In this document: piece after piece, positions 53,443 through 63,876 of the stretch
Numbering within the stretch: position 1 is the stretch's first letter
Layout: every line of letters starts with the position of its first letter
Source of the DNA: Comamonadaceae bacterium
GTDB lineage: Bacteria; Pseudomonadota; Gammaproteobacteria; Burkholderiales; Burkholderiaceae_C
DNA length: 64,000 nucleotides
Assembly: GCA_013297925.1 (NCBI GenBank)
Contig: JAAFJC010000004.1
Coordinates: 37,287 to 101,286 of the forward strand
Direction: 5' to 3'
Notes under the pieces: model-generated
Seen by the model: the letters and a program-made list of their open reading frames with translations, nothing else
Databases searched by the model: none
What the model was told of the DNA's origin: nothing
Position numbers and translations under genes: made by a program

Positions 53443-54900
53443 TTAGATCGGCAAAGCCACTAAATCGTGGCCTTGCGTGCCAACGATCCGAGCAGCCGTG
53501 AACTCACCCACTTTGAGTTGCTTGCTGATTTTCTCAGGCGGCAGCAGATGCACGATGCCGTCTATCTCAGGCGCGTCGGCATAGCTGCGCCCTTTGCCGC
53601 CTTTCTTGCCCATCGCAGGCGCATGATCCACCAGCACTTGCATCGTCATGCCGATGCGGCTTTTGAGTTTGTCGGCAGACACTTCTTCCGCCACCGCCAT
53701 GAAGCGCGCCAAGCGCTCATCGCGCACCTCTTGCGGCAGCATGCCTTCCAGCTCATTCGCCGCAGCGCCTTTCACCGGGCTGTACGCAAAGCAGCCTGCG
53801 CGGTCAATCTTGGCTTCGCGCAAGAAATCGAGCAAGTGCTGAAACTCTTCTTCCGTCTCACCTGGAAAGCCAGCGATAAACGTGGAGCGAATCACGATCT
53901 CTGGGCAAATCTCTCTCCAGCGCTCAATACGCGCCAAATTCTTCTCGCCGCTAGCCGGGCGCTTCATGCGCTTCAATACATCCGGATGGCTGTGCTGAAA
54001 CGGCACATCCAAATACGGCAAGATGCGCCCCGTGGCCATCAGCGGCACGATCTCGTCCACATGCGGATAGGGGTACACATAATGCAAGCGAATCCAAGCG
54101 CCATGCGGCTCGGCCAGCTTCGATAGCTCTTCGCAGAGCTCCAGCATGCGCGTCTTCACTGGTTTCCCATCGAAAAATCCGGTGCGGTATTTCACATCCA
54201 CGCCGTAGGCGCTCGTGTCTTGGCTGATGACGAGCAGCTCGCGCACACCGCCTTCAAACAGCGCCTTCGCCTCTTTGAGCACATCGCCCACCTGCCGGCT
54301 CACCAAATCGCCGCGCATGCTGGGGATGATGCAGAAGGTGCAGCGATGATTGCAGCCTTCGCTGATTTTTAGGTAGGCGTAATGCTTAGGCGTCAGCTTG
54401 ATGCCAAACGCTGGAACCAGATCAGTGAACGGATCGTGCGGCTTAGGCAAATGCTTGTGCACCGCATCCATCACCTCCTGCGTAGCGTGCGGGCCGGTAA
54501 CGGCGAGCACGCTCGGGTGAATACTCCTCACAAGATTTTGAGCATCATTTTGACTAACCGCCGGCATAGAACCTGTGCGAGCAGCTATCATTTCAGGAGC
54601 GTCATCCGGCTTCATATCCACCGTCTTTGCGCCGAGGCAGCCCGTCACAATCACTCGCCCATTCGCCGCCAGCGCCTCGCCAATCGTGTCCAGGCTCTCC
54701 TTCACAGCATCGTCAATGAAGCCACAGGTGTTCACGATCACCAAATCCGCGCCCTCAAAGGTCTTGGAAGTCTCATAGCCTTCGGCAGAGAGCTGCGTGA
54801 GGATCAGCTCAGAATCGGTCAAAGCCTTCGGGCAGCCAAGGCTGACGAAGCCGACTTTGGGGGGTTTGATGGGGGAGAGTTCGAGAGTAGCAGCGGTCAT
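53443..54900 (-). CDS. rimO: Ribosomal protein S12 methylthiotransferase
   Basis: 485-residue radical SAM enzyme that methylthiolates Asp89 of ribosomal protein S12. N-terminal cluster ligands are in [23 protein letters not shown] and VTGCLGAK; the radical SAM motif is [15 protein letters not shown]; a TRAM domain ends the protein. It is longer than the ~440-470 usual, because a family A repeat (copy 17) adds about 20 residues ([16 protein letters not shown]) between GCLGAK and [18 protein letters not shown]. Confidence 0.97.
   Translation of the reverse strand: MTAATLELSPIKPPKVGFVSLGCPKALTDSELILTQLSAEGYETSKTFEGADLVIVNTCGFIDDAVKESLDTIGEALAANGRVIVTGCLGAKTVDMKPDDAPEMIAARTGSMPAVSQNDAQNLVRSIHPSVLAVTGPHATQEVMDAVHKHLPKPHDPFTDLVPAFGIKLTPKHYAYLKISEGCNHRCTFCIIPSMRGDLVSRQVGDVLKEAKALFEGGVRELLVISQDTSAYGVDVKYRTGFFDGKPVKTRMLELCEELSKLAEPHGAWIRLHYVYPYPHVDEIVPLMATGRILPYLDVPFQHSHPDVLKRMKRPASGEKNLARIERWREICPEIVIRSTFIAGFPGETEEEFQHLLDFLREAKIDRAGCFAYSPVKGAAANELEGMLPQEVRDERLARFMAVAEEVSADKLKSRIGMTMQVLVDHAPAMGKKGGKGRSYADAPEIDGIVHLLPPEKISKQLKVGEFTAARIVGTQGHDLVALPI
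54550..54596 (-). repeat. Dispersed repeat family A, copy 17 (inside rimO)
   Basis: On the reverse strand GAAATGATAGCTGCTCGCAC, AGGTTC and TATGCCGGCGGTTAGTCAAAAT. Same strand as rimO and in frame. Confidence 0.85.
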
Positions 54901-54922
54901 GCCGCTATTGTCGCTGATCAGG

Positions 54923-55417
54923 CTAACGCTTCATGCCGAAAGCACTCAGCATTTGCTCCTGCATCTGTGCAGCCATGCTCTGGCTTTGCTCCATGAAGCT
55001 GCCCATGAATTGATTGGCATTGGGCACGCTGCCTAGCGTGGGCAGCGCACCCGCGCCGAATTTGCTTTGCAGATCGGTGAAGGCTTGCATGTTTTTCTCG
55101 AGCATGCTGCCCATGAAGCCTTGCATGGTGTGGCCATAGAAGCGGATCATGTTGGCCAGGGCTGCTTCTGAGAACATCGGCACGCCGCCCATTTCTTCTT
55201 CCAAGATGATTTGCAGCAGGATGGAGCGCGTGAGGTCTTCGTTGGTTTTGGCATCGCGCACGGCAAAGGGCTTGGCATCAATCACGAGCTGCTTGACTTC
55301 GGCCAGCGTGATGTAGGCTGAGCTCACGGTGTCATACAAGCGGCGATTGGGGTATTTTTTGATAATGCGCATTGCATCTGAGCCTGTTGAACCATTGGTT
55401 TTTTTCTGCGTGGCCAA
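54923..55417 (-). CDS. phaR: Polyhydroxyalkanoate synthesis repressor PhaR
   Basis: 164-residue DNA-binding regulator of PHA granule proteins. PHB/PHA-accumulation regulator domain [59 protein letters not shown], then [23 protein letters not shown]. The start is a TTG at 55417: CAGGAG lies 8 bp upstream, and it places LATQKKTNG before the domain, as in relatives. Starting at the ATG of MRIIKK would remove the leader, and the track start at 55576 runs through the tRNA region. Confidence 0.93.
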   Translation of the reverse strand: MATQKKTNGSTGSDAMRIIKKYPNRRLYDTVSSAYITLAEVKQLVIDAKPFAVRDAKTNEDLTRSILLQIILEEEMGGVPMFSEAALANMIRFYGHTMQGFMGSMLEKNMQAFTDLQSKFGAGALPTLGSVPNANQFMGSFMEQSQSMAAQMQEQMLSAFGMKR

Positions 55418-55484
55418 AATGAAAGCTCCTGAAAAATGCATGCTGCGATGCACCATTCTAGGCACTTCGCGGGAATCAAAAAGC

Positions 55485-55516
55485 AAAAAACCGCCTAGGT
55501 TTACCCTAGGCGGTTT
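55485..55516 (-). terminator. Rho-independent terminator after tRNA-Val
   Basis: Perfect 12-bp stem AAACCGCCTAGG/CCTAGGCGGTTT with a 5-bp loop and a T run on the reverse strand. Lies 21 bp past the tRNA 3' end. Confidence 0.9.
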
Positions 55517-55536
55517 TAGATTATTTCTGATATCAA

Positions 55537-55613
55537 TGGTAGGCGCAATTGGACTCGAACCAACGACCCCCACCATGTCAAGGTGGTGCTCTAACCAGCT
55601 GAGCTATGCGCCT
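55537..55613 (-). tRNA. tRNA-Val (anticodon GAC)
   Basis: Cloverleaf is readable on the reverse strand: AGGCGCA acceptor, TAGCTCAGCTGGTTAGAGCA D arm, CCACC-TTGACAT-GGTGG anticodon arm, GTTCGAGTC T arm and encoded CCA. The anticodon GAC reads GUC and GUU valine codons. It stands alone between trxB and phaR with its own terminator. Confidence 0.96.
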
Positions 55614-55649
55614 ATTGAAGCCCTAAATTATAGCATTGTCTCCTGCGGC

Positions 55650-56663
<1,014 letters not shown>

Positions 56664-56796
56664 TCAAGCCAGACATGCGCTGAACCCTACCGATTATCCA
56701 GTGATTCAACGCATCTCAGGTCAGTCTTGTAAAAATCAAGGCGTGGTTTAAGAAACGCCATTCACACAACAAACCCGCTTTTGAAGGGACAAAAAT

Positions 56797-57471
56797 ATGT
56801 CGATGTTGTCAAATTTAGAGCTTCTTCGCCGTGTGCCGCTGTTTGCGATGCTCACGCCTGCGCAGGCAGAGGCCGTCTCCGAGGCGGTGATTAAGCGGCG
56901 TTTCAAGCGCGGTGAATTGGTGGTGGAGCAAGGCAAAAAATCCAATGCGCTTTTTATCGTTTTGACAGGCCGTTGCCGCGTGTTCACATCTGATAGCCGG
57001 GGCCGCGAAGTGATTTTGGCCAATATGCAGCCTGGCGACTATATCGGTGAGATGAGCTTGATCGACAATGAGCCGCACTCAGCCACCGTGCGCGCTGAGG
57101 TGCAAACCGATGTGTTGATGCTTGGCCGCCTCGAATTTGCACGATGCTTGCCCGAGAATACATCGATGGCCTATGCCGTCATGAAAGGATTGGTGCAGCG
57201 CCTGCGCAGCGCGGATCGCAAGATTGAATCTCTGGCGCTGATGGATGTGTATGGCCGCGTCGCTCGCGCTTTGATTGAGGCGGCTGATACAGATGCAGAG
57301 GGCAACAATTTCATTCGCGATAAAGTCTCTCGCCAAGATTTGGCCAAGATGGTGGGCGCATCGCGCGAAATGGTCAGCCGCGTGATGAAAGACTTGGAAG
57401 AGCGCGGCTTCATCGAAACCCAAAGCTCTGGCTCGCTGCTGATTCGCCAGAGGATCAGCACGCTGGGTTGA
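56797..57471 (+). CDS. Crp/Fnr-family transcriptional regulator
   Basis: 224-residue regulator with an N-terminal cyclic-nucleotide-binding fold (LRRVPLFAMLTPAQAEAVSEAVIKRRFKRGELVVEQGKKSNALFIVLTGRCRVFTSD; PGDYIGEMSLIDNEPHSATVRAE) and a C-terminal winged helix (RDKVSRQDLAKMVGASREMVSRVMKDLEERGFIE). It has no N-terminal cluster cysteines, so it is Crp-like rather than Fnr. Effector and targets are unknown. GAAGGGA upstream of the ATG. Followed by a strong terminator. Confidence 0.92.
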   Translation: MSMLSNLELLRRVPLFAMLTPAQAEAVSEAVIKRRFKRGELVVEQGKKSNALFIVLTGRCRVFTSDSRGREVILANMQPGDYIGEMSLIDNEPHSATVRAEVQTDVLMLGRLEFARCLPENTSMAYAVMKGLVQRLRSADRKIESLALMDVYGRVARALIEAADTDAEGNNFIRDKVSRQDLAKMVGASREMVSRVMKDLEERGFIETQSSGSLLIRQRISTLG

Positions 57472-57490
57472 GCTTGGGAATGGGCTCAAA

Positions 57491-57517
57491 CAGCACCTCT
57501 TGAGGTGCTGTTTTTTT
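57491..57517 (+). terminator. Rho-independent terminator after Crp/Fnr gene
   Basis: Stem CAGCACCTC/GAGGTGCTG with a 2-bp centre (the inner pairs may form the loop) and a run of seven T. Confidence 0.9.
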
Positions 57518-57559
57518 ATTGTCTTTGTCAACTCCAGAAGTAAGCTATCATTTTGATAG

Positions 57560-59941
57560 ATGGCCTACTCTCTCGATACTCTCAACTCCGCAACCGGCAC
57601 GAAGCGAGGCAACGCTCGCAATGCACCTGCTGCGCCCGACAAACCACGCCGCTTTTCGCAAGAGCTGCTGCTGGCTCTGGGCGCGCTTGCCTTGCTTTTC
57701 TGGCTGATTGCCCTAGTAACTCATTCCGGCGCTGATGCTGCCTGGAGCACATCGGGTAACCAAGCCGCAGGAGCTGCTTCGCGCAACTGGGGTGGCAAGC
57801 TGGGTGCTTGGGCTGGGGATGCATCGTTTTACTTATTTGGTTACTCAGTGTGGTGGTTGTTTGCAGTGGGTGTGCGCACATGGCTGGGCAGCTTAGCGCG
57901 ATGGTTGCGAAGCGATACGGGCAAAGACACACGCCGCGCCCTCTTCTGGATCGGCTTGGTGTTGCTCTTGGCTGCGAGCTGCACGCTGGAATGGACGCGC
58001 CTGTATCGCTTTGAAGCGCGGCTGCCGGGGCATGCGGGCGGCGTGCTGGGCTATTGGCTGGGTGCATTGGCGACAAAATGGCTGGGATTCAATGGTTCTG
58101 CGTTGGTGGCCATTGCTTTAGGCGTACTAGGCGCGGCCTGGGCGCTGCGCTTTTCTTGGGTGGCTTGGGCAGAAGGCTTAGGCGGCATGATCCTCGGCTG
58201 GATTGAAAAGCGCCGCGAGAAGAAAGAGCGCGAGCAAGACTTGGCCTTTGGCACACAAGCTGCCAAAGAGCGCGAAGAAACAGTGATTGTGGAGCGCGCT
58301 GAGAGCGAAGAGCTGCATATCGCGCCCGTGTTTGTGCCACCCGCGCCTGCCCCGCGCATTGAGCCCGTGCTTACCGATAGCTTTGTCGATCTGCCCTCAA
58401 GCACGCGCGTGGCCAAAGAGCGGCAAAAAGGCTTGTTTGTCGAGCTGCCTGATAGCAAGCTGCCGCAGGTTGATCTGCTCGATGGCGCGCCGACGGTGCA
58501 ACAAATCACTGTCTCTCCTGAAACGCTCGAGATGACCTCGCGCATGATCGAGAAAAAGCTCAAAGATTTCGGCGTCACGGTGCAAGTGGTGGCAGCGATG
58601 CCCGGCCCCGTGATCACGCGCTATGAGATTGAGCCCGCCACAGGCGTGAAAGGCTCGCAGATCGTCGGCCTGGCCAAAGATTTGGCGCGCTCGCTCTCAC
58701 TCGTTTCCATTCGCGTGGTCGAGACGATCCCCGGCAAAAATTACATGGCGCTCGAATTGCCGAATGCCAAGCGCCAGATGATTCGCCTCTCCGAGATTCT
58801 TGGCTCGCAGGTCTATAACGATGCCAAATCCATGCTCACCATCGGCTTGGGCAAAGACATCGTGGGCAACCCGATCGTGGCTGATCTGGCCAAGATGCCG
58901 CATTGCTTGGTGGCCGGCACCACAGGCTCCGGCAAATCCGTGGGCATCAACGCCACCATCCTCTCCCTGCTCTACAAAGCCGAAGCGCGCGATGTGCGCC
59001 TGCTGTTGATCGATCCGAAGATGCTGGAGATGAGCGTGTATGAGGGCATCCCGCATTTGCTCTGCCCCGTCGTCACCGATATGCGCCAAGCCGCGCATGG
59101 CCTGAACTGGTGCGTGATGGAGATGGAGCGGCGCTACAAGCTCATGAGCAAGCTGGGCGTGCGCAATCTTGCGGGCTACAACGTGAAGATTGACGATGCC
59201 AAAGCGCGCGAAGAGTTTATTTACAACCCGTTTAGCCTCACGCCTGACAGCCCCGAGCCGCTGGAGAGATTGCCCCATATCGTGGTGGTGATCGATGAGC
59301 TGGCGGATTTGATGATGGTGGTGGGCAAGAAGATTGAAGAGCTGATTGCGCGCCTCGCGCAGAAGGCGCGCGCTGCCGGCATTCATTTGCTCTTGGCCAC
59401 GCAGCGCCCCAGTGTGGATGTGATCACAGGCCTGATCAAAGCCAATATCCCCACGCGTATTGCCTTCCAAGTGTCGTCAAAAATAGACAGCCGCACCATC
59501 CTCGATCAAATGGGCGCAGAAGCCCTGCTCGGCATGGGCGACATGCTCTACATGCCCTCAGGCACAGGCTTCCCCATTCGTGTGCACGGCGCGTTTGTGA
59601 GCGACGAAGAAGTGCACCGCGTGGTGGCCTATCTCAAATCGCAAGGCGAGCCCAATTACATTGATGGCGTGCTCGAGGGCGGAACTGTGGACGATGAAGA
59701 CGGTCTATCGCTTGACTTAGGCGGTGGGTCTGGTTCAGGAGAAAAAGATCCGCTGTACGACAAAGCCGTGGAGATCGTTTTGAAGAATCAAAAAGCCAGT
59801 ATTTCGCTCGTACAACGCCACTTGGCCATTGGCTACAACAAGGCTGCGAATTTGCTGGAAGCGATGGAGAAGGCTGGCTTGGTCACGGCAATGAACGGGC
59901 GCGGGCAGCGCGAGATTCTTGTGCCTTTGCGTAGCGAGTAA
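57560..59941 (+). CDS. ftsK: DNA translocase FtsK
   Basis: 793-residue septal DNA pump that helps resolve and segregate the chromosome terminus. Four hydrophobic segments are in the first ~200 residues, then a short linker, an alpha domain ([47 protein letters not shown]), the beta motor with Walker [13 protein letters not shown] and Walker [14 protein letters not shown], and the gamma winged helix ([42 protein letters not shown]) that recognises KOPS. The linker is short compared with E. coli. lolA follows 6 bp later. Confidence 0.97.
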   Translation: MAYSLDTLNSATGTKRGNARNAPAAPDKPRRFSQELLLALGALALLFWLIALVTHSGADAAWSTSGNQAAGAASRNWGGKLGAWAGDASFYLFGYSVWWLFAVGVRTWLGSLARWLRSDTGKDTRRALFWIGLVLLLAASCTLEWTRLYRFEARLPGHAGGVLGYWLGALATKWLGFNGSALVAIALGVLGAAWALRFSWVAWAEGLGGMILGWIEKRREKKEREQDLAFGTQAAKEREETVIVERAESEELHIAPVFVPPAPAPRIEPVLTDSFVDLPSSTRVAKERQKGLFVELPDSKLPQVDLLDGAPTVQQITVSPETLEMTSRMIEKKLKDFGVTVQVVAAMPGPVITRYEIEPATGVKGSQIVGLAKDLARSLSLVSIRVVETIPGKNYMALELPNAKRQMIRLSEILGSQVYNDAKSMLTIGLGKDIVGNPIVADLAKMPHCLVAGTTGSGKSVGINATILSLLYKAEARDVRLLLIDPKMLEMSVYEGIPHLLCPVVTDMRQAAHGLNWCVMEMERRYKLMSKLGVRNLAGYNVKIDDAKAREEFIYNPFSLTPDSPEPLERLPHIVVVIDELADLMMVVGKKIEELIARLAQKARAAGIHLLLATQRPSVDVITGLIKANIPTRIAFQVSSKIDSRTILDQMGAEALLGMGDMLYMPSGTGFPIRVHGAFVSDEEVHRVVAYLKSQGEPNYIDGVLEGGTVDDEDGLSLDLGGGSGSGEKDPLYDKAVEIVLKNQKASISLVQRHLAIGYNKAANLLEAMEKAGLVTAMNGRGQREILVPLRSE

Positions 59942-59947
59942 ACTCAC

Positions 59948-60601
59948 ATGAAGAATATCCGCACGCTCTTAGCCACTACACTTTTGATAGCTGCTTGCGC
60001 AGTATCTATGCCGGCCAGAGCCTTAAATGGCCTAGAAAGCCTAGAAAACTTCGTAAAAACTGTGAAATCCGGCAAATCTGATTTCACCCAAACTGTCACC
60101 TCCCCTGCCCGCGCAGGCGAAGCCCCCCGAGTCAAAAACTCCAGCGGCACCTTCGAATTCCAGCGCCCCGGCAAATTCAAATTCGCCTACAAAAAACCTT
60201 TCGAGCAACTCATCTTGGCAGACGGCACGAGCCTGTGGATTTTTGATGCAGACCTCAACCAAGCCTCCCAACGCAAACAATCCGCAGCCTTCGCCAACAC
60301 CCCAGCAGCCCTCATCGCATCCGCCACCGATCTGAGCGCGCTACGCAACGAATTCACCCTAGAAAACGCTCCAGAAAAAGACGGCTTGGTCTGGATCAGT
60401 GCCAAACCCAAAGCCGCCGACAGCACCCTACAAAACGTCCGCATCGGCTTCAAAGGCGATGCCCTCCAACAACTAGACATCACCGACAGCTTCGGCCAAC
60501 GCAGCCTGATTAACTTCACAGCAATGCAGCTCAACCCGAGCTTGCCAGCGAGCAGCTTTCAATTCACTTTGCCTAAAGGCGCAGAACTTCTCAAGCAGTA
60601 G
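59948..60601 (+). CDS. lolA: Outer-membrane lipoprotein carrier protein
   Basis: 217-residue periplasmic chaperone that ferries lipoproteins from LolCDE to LolB. Mature part is LolA-like: LESLENFVKTVKSGKSDFTQTVTSP, SGTFEFQRPGKFKFAYKKPFEQLILADGTSLWIFDADLNQASQ, ending SLPASSFQFTLPKGAELLKQ. The signal peptide's hydrophobic core and cleavage region (LLIAACAVSMPARA) are encoded by a family A repeat (copy 18), so the export signal here was supplied by repeat sequence. The order ftsK-lolA is widely conserved. Confidence 0.95.
   Translation: MKNIRTLLATTLLIAACAVSMPARALNGLESLENFVKTVKSGKSDFTQTVTSPARAGEAPRVKNSSGTFEFQRPGKFKFAYKKPFEQLILADGTSLWIFDADLNQASQRKQSAAFANTPAALIASATDLSALRNEFTLENAPEKDGLVWISAKPKAADSTLQNVRIGFKGDALQQLDITDSFGQRSLINFTAMQLNPSLPASSFQFTLPKGAELLKQ
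59976..60027 (+). repeat. Dispersed repeat family A, copy 18 (inside lolA signal sequence)
   Basis: ACTACACTTTTGATAGCTGC, TTGCGCAGTATC and TATGCCGGCCAGAGCC. Sense to lolA, in frame, and coding for the signal peptide core and its end. Confidence 0.9.
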
Positions 60602-60632
60602 GCGCACACCAGCTTTCATACAGAGAACCCAT

Positions 60633-60680
60633 ACTACAAATTCAGTAGCAATCCGCGCAATGAATACGCCGGCTAATCGA
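60633..60680 (+). repeat. Dispersed repeat family A, copy 19
   Basis: ACTACAAATTCAGTAGCAAT, CCGCGCAATGAATACGCCGG and CTAATCGA. Lies between the convergent lolA and DUF2059-like genes, and is similar to copies 15 and 20. Confidence 0.88.
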
Positions 60681-60737
60681 CTGAAAGGCGCCGAATTCAG
60701 CAAATTCAGCTGATCGTTGACGCTAAACCAATTGCAC

Positions 60738-61139
60738 TTACTGCGCGTTGAATGACTCTGCAAATTCCTTTTTGAATTCGCCGAGCATGAGGCCAATCAG
60801 GGGCGTGAAGCTGCGAATCAACTCGGGAGCAACGGCGCTCATTTGTTTTTGCATTTTGGCCTGCATTTCTTTCACCGCAGTTGAATTTTCTAAACTACCC
60901 AGCTCTGGCGCCCGACCAGCTGCGACATCCGCTGCAGCTTTGTCTGCGCCTTGCGTGGCGATGTCTATAACAGCATTGATGTCTATCGCACCCATCAGTT
61001 TCCCGATGATTTTCTCAACTGGAATGTTGTCCAGCGCAGTATCCAAAGACGGCTTGTCTTGTGCGAAGCTAGGCAGTGCCGTGCCACAAAACAACGCGAA
61101 TATAGCGAAAGCGCGGAAAAAGCGTGACAAAGTGGGCAT
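60738..61139 (-). CDS. Secreted protein, DUF2059-like
   Basis: 133-residue protein with signal peptide MPTLSRFFRAFAIFALFCGTALPSFAQ. The helical mature part (AVKEMQAKMQKQMSAVAPELIRSFTPLIGLMLGEFKKEFAESF) resembles the C-terminal part of DUF2059-type proteins. The ORF track starts 33 codons early; AGGAG precedes ATG 61139. Function unknown. Confidence 0.75.
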   Translation of the reverse strand: MPTLSRFFRAFAIFALFCGTALPSFAQDKPSLDTALDNIPVEKIIGKLMGAIDINAVIDIATQGADKAAADVAAGRAPELGSLENSTAVKEMQAKMQKQMSAVAPELIRSFTPLIGLMLGEFKKEFAESFNAQ

Positions 61140-61259
61140 CGAGATTCTCCTGAGAATAGTGAAAGCTCGCCCATAACGGGGATGGCATGGTTTGGATGAC
61201 AAGCCGCCAGACCTCCAGCTCGGTGACTGACCTACCATGAGCTATGAATCAATTTGAAT

Positions 61260-61313
61260 GCTACAAATTCAATATCACTTCGCGCAATATATACGCCGGC
61301 GATCTGCCATTTT
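61260..61313 (+). repeat. Dispersed repeat family A, copy 20
   Basis: GCTACAAATTCAATATCAC, CGCGCAATATATACGCCGG and CGATCTGCCATTTT. Lies between the DUF2059-like gene and the rpoD terminator. Confidence 0.88.
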
Positions 61314-61331
61314 CTTCATTAAAAGCATGAA

Positions 61332-61363
61332 AAAACCGCCTCAAGTCTCCTTGGGCGGTTTCT
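61332..61363 (-). terminator. Rho-independent terminator of rpoD
   Basis: AAACCGCC..CAAG / CTTG.GGCGGTTT stem with a small loop; T run on the reverse strand. 20 bp past the rpoD stop codon. Confidence 0.88.
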
Positions 61364-61382
61364 TTACGAGGCAACCGGCAAT

Positions 61383-63620
61383 TTACTGGTTATCCACAAA
61401 GCTGCGCAGCTTATCCGAACGAGAAGGATGCTTGAGTTTGCGCAGGGCCTTGGCTTCGATTTGGCGGATGCGCTCGCGGGTGACGTCGAATTGCTTGCCG
61501 ACCTCTTCCAGCGTGTGATCCGTGCTCATCTCGATGCCGAAGCGCATACGCAGCACTTTGGCTTCGCGCGGGGTGAGGCTGTCCAAGATGTCTTTCACCA
61601 CATCGCGCAGGCCGGCTTGCATGGCCGCTTCAATCGGCGCGGTGTTGGCGCTGTCTTCGATGAAATCACCCAAGTGGCTGTCGTCATCATCGCCAATCGG
61701 CGTTTCCATCGAGATCGGCTCTTTGGCGATCTTCATGATCTTGCGGATTTTGTCTTCCGCAATTTCCATCTTCTCAGCCAGAAGCGCGGCATCGGGCTCG
61801 AAGCCGAATTCTTGCAAATGCTGGCGGCTGATGCGGTTCATCTTGTTGATGGTTTCGATCATGTGCACCGGAATACGGATCGTGCGCGCCTGATCGGCGA
61901 TGCTTCGCGTGATCGCCTGGCGAATCCACCAAGTGGCATAGGTGGAGAATTTGTAGCCACGGCGGTATTCGAATTTGTCCACCGCCTTCATCAAGCCGAT
62001 GTTGCCTTCTTGGATCAGATCCAAGAATTGCAAGCCGCGATTCGTGTATTTCTTCGCAATGGAGATCACGAGGCGCAAGTTGGCCTCGATCATTTCTTTC
62101 TTGGCGTGGCGTGAGTTGCGCTCGCCATCATTCATGCGCTTGTTGATGTCTTTCAAATCTTCCAGCGGCACAACCACGCGCGATTGCAGGCTGATGAGTT
62201 TGTTTTGCAGCTCTTGCACGGGCGGCACATAGCGGCCCATGGTGGTGGCCCAGGCTTTGCCGCTCTTGGCTTGCGTCTCGATCCATTTTAGATCGAGCAA
62301 ATGGCTGGTGACTTTCTTACCCATCTTGTCGCGGCCAGAAAATTCTTCGGCAAATTTGTCTTGCGGGTAGCCGCATTTCTCTACGATGATTTTGCGCAAT
62401 TCACGCTCGACCTTGCGCACATCCGCCACTTGGCCACGCACCATTTCGCACAGGCGCTCAATCGTCTTGGCGGTAAAGCGAATCAGCATGAGCTCATCGG
62501 TCACGGCTTTTTGCGCTTTGTGATATGCGGGCGTACCGTAGCCTTCTTTATCGTAGCTTTTGTGCAGCTTCTCGAAGTGACCGCGAATGATATCCAAGCG
62601 GCGATAGGCTTCAGCCTGCAACTCTTCCAAGCGCTTGGTCATGGCCTTGTTGGCCTTCGCTTCATCGTCGCCATCGCTGTCGTCGTATTCGTCAAAATCC
62701 TCTTCGGCCACGAAGTCATCGGCCGCATCGGGATTGGAGAAACCATCAACGACTGCAGAGATCAGGACTTTTTTCTCCTGCACTTCGTTCATCATGTTGA
62801 AGATTTCTTGGATCGTGGCCGGGCTGTGCGAGATGGCTTCCATCATCGCATTCAGGCCGCCCTCGATGCGCTTGGCAATCTCAATCTCGCCTTCGCGAGT
62901 GAGCAGCTCCACCGTGCCCATCTCGCGCATATACATGCGCACAGGATCGGTGGTGCGGCCAAATTCTGAATCCACCGTAGAGAGAGCGGCTTCGGCCTCT
63001 TCTTCGGCTTCTTCCTCGCTGGCCGCAGTTGGCGCGTTGTTGTTGAGCAGCAGCGTCTCGGCATCAGGCGTTTGCTCATACACGGCAATGCCCATGTCAT
63101 TCAGCAGCGAATACACCACTTCCAGCGTTTCAGCATCGACCAGCTTATCGGGCAAGTGATCATTGATCTCGGAATGCGTGAGGTAACCGCGCGTTTTGCC
63201 GAGCTTGATCAGGGCCTTCAAGCGCACGCGGCGCTTGGCCAAGTCTTCCTCTGAGAGCACCGTCTCATCGAGACCGAATTCTTTCATCAAGGCGCGCTCT
63301 TTCGCCTTGGAGAGCTTCATGCGCAGCGGCTTGATCTTCTCACCGTTTTCATCCAGCGCCACGACCGCTGGCTCAGGCGTCTCTTCAATCAGCGCTTCGA
63401 TTTCAATATCGTCTTCGGTGTTGATGCTACCCTTTGGCTTGGGGCCGCGCTTAGCGCCTTTTGGCTTCTCGGGCGCTGCTTTTGCAGCTGGCTTGGCCGG
63501 CGCTGCTTTCACGACGACTTTTTTCGGATCTTCTTTAGCGGCGGGGGCCTTGGCTGCGGGTTTTGCAGCAGGCTTGGAGGCTGATTTGGCAGGGGCTTTA
63601 GGTGGAGTTTTGGTCGGCAT
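61383..63620 (-). CDS. rpoD: RNA polymerase primary sigma factor (sigma-70)
   Basis: 745-residue housekeeping sigma factor. A Lys/Ala/Pro-rich N-terminal extension (about 1-80) and region 1.1 are followed by region 1.2 ([29 protein letters not shown]), region 2 ([76 protein letters not shown]), region 3 and region 4 ([38 protein letters not shown]). The acidic nonconserved insert (about 290-330, [20 protein letters not shown]) is present. dnaG is usually found upstream in Burkholderiales; here an insertion sequence follows instead. Confidence 0.98.
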   Translation of the reverse strand: MPTKTPPKAPAKSASKPAAKPAAKAPAAKEDPKKVVVKAAPAKPAAKAAPEKPKGAKRGPKPKGSINTEDDIEIEALIEETPEPAVVALDENGEKIKPLRMKLSKAKERALMKEFGLDETVLSEEDLAKRRVRLKALIKLGKTRGYLTHSEINDHLPDKLVDAETLEVVYSLLNDMGIAVYEQTPDAETLLLNNNAPTAASEEEAEEEAEAALSTVDSEFGRTTDPVRMYMREMGTVELLTREGEIEIAKRIEGGLNAMMEAISHSPATIQEIFNMMNEVQEKKVLISAVVDGFSNPDAADDFVAEEDFDEYDDSDGDDEAKANKAMTKRLEELQAEAYRRLDIIRGHFEKLHKSYDKEGYGTPAYHKAQKAVTDELMLIRFTAKTIERLCEMVRGQVADVRKVERELRKIIVEKCGYPQDKFAEEFSGRDKMGKKVTSHLLDLKWIETQAKSGKAWATTMGRYVPPVQELQNKLISLQSRVVVPLEDLKDINKRMNDGERNSRHAKKEMIEANLRLVISIAKKYTNRGLQFLDLIQEGNIGLMKAVDKFEYRRGYKFSTYATWWIRQAITRSIADQARTIRIPVHMIETINKMNRISRQHLQEFGFEPDAALLAEKMEIAEDKIRKIMKIAKEPISMETPIGDDDDSHLGDFIEDSANTAPIEAAMQAGLRDVVKDILDSLTPREAKVLRMRFGIEMSTDHTLEEVGKQFDVTRERIRQIEAKALRKLKHPSRSDKLRSFVDNQ

Positions 63621-63876
63621 GCAGACACCTCAGTGAATCAATCAAACAATACGCACACTGAAGCTCAAGGGAGTCATCCGAGAACCAAAGTGGGCATCAA
63701 TCAGGGAAGGCAGCACAAGCGGTGTGGGCGAACATTTGGTGTGCAGTCCTTGCGTGTAAGGCGTTGACGCTGGTGGTCAAGTGAGACGAATCTCGGTTGC
63801 CTACGGAGGTGCTGCTGTCGCGCTTGTATTGCTGTTACATGGATTATACCAAGATGCGCTTTGGCCTGCAGTTCTG
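63621..63876. other. Gene-free region between rpoD and insertion sequence
   Basis: 256 bp (329 bp up to the transposase start) with no supported gene. It should contain the rpoD promoter on the reverse strand, but I cannot point to a clear -10/-35 pair. The insertion sequence left end starts near 63877. Confidence 0.4.

Noticed and set aside
58697-59470. 257-aa reverse ORF
   Set aside because: Shadow of ftsK.
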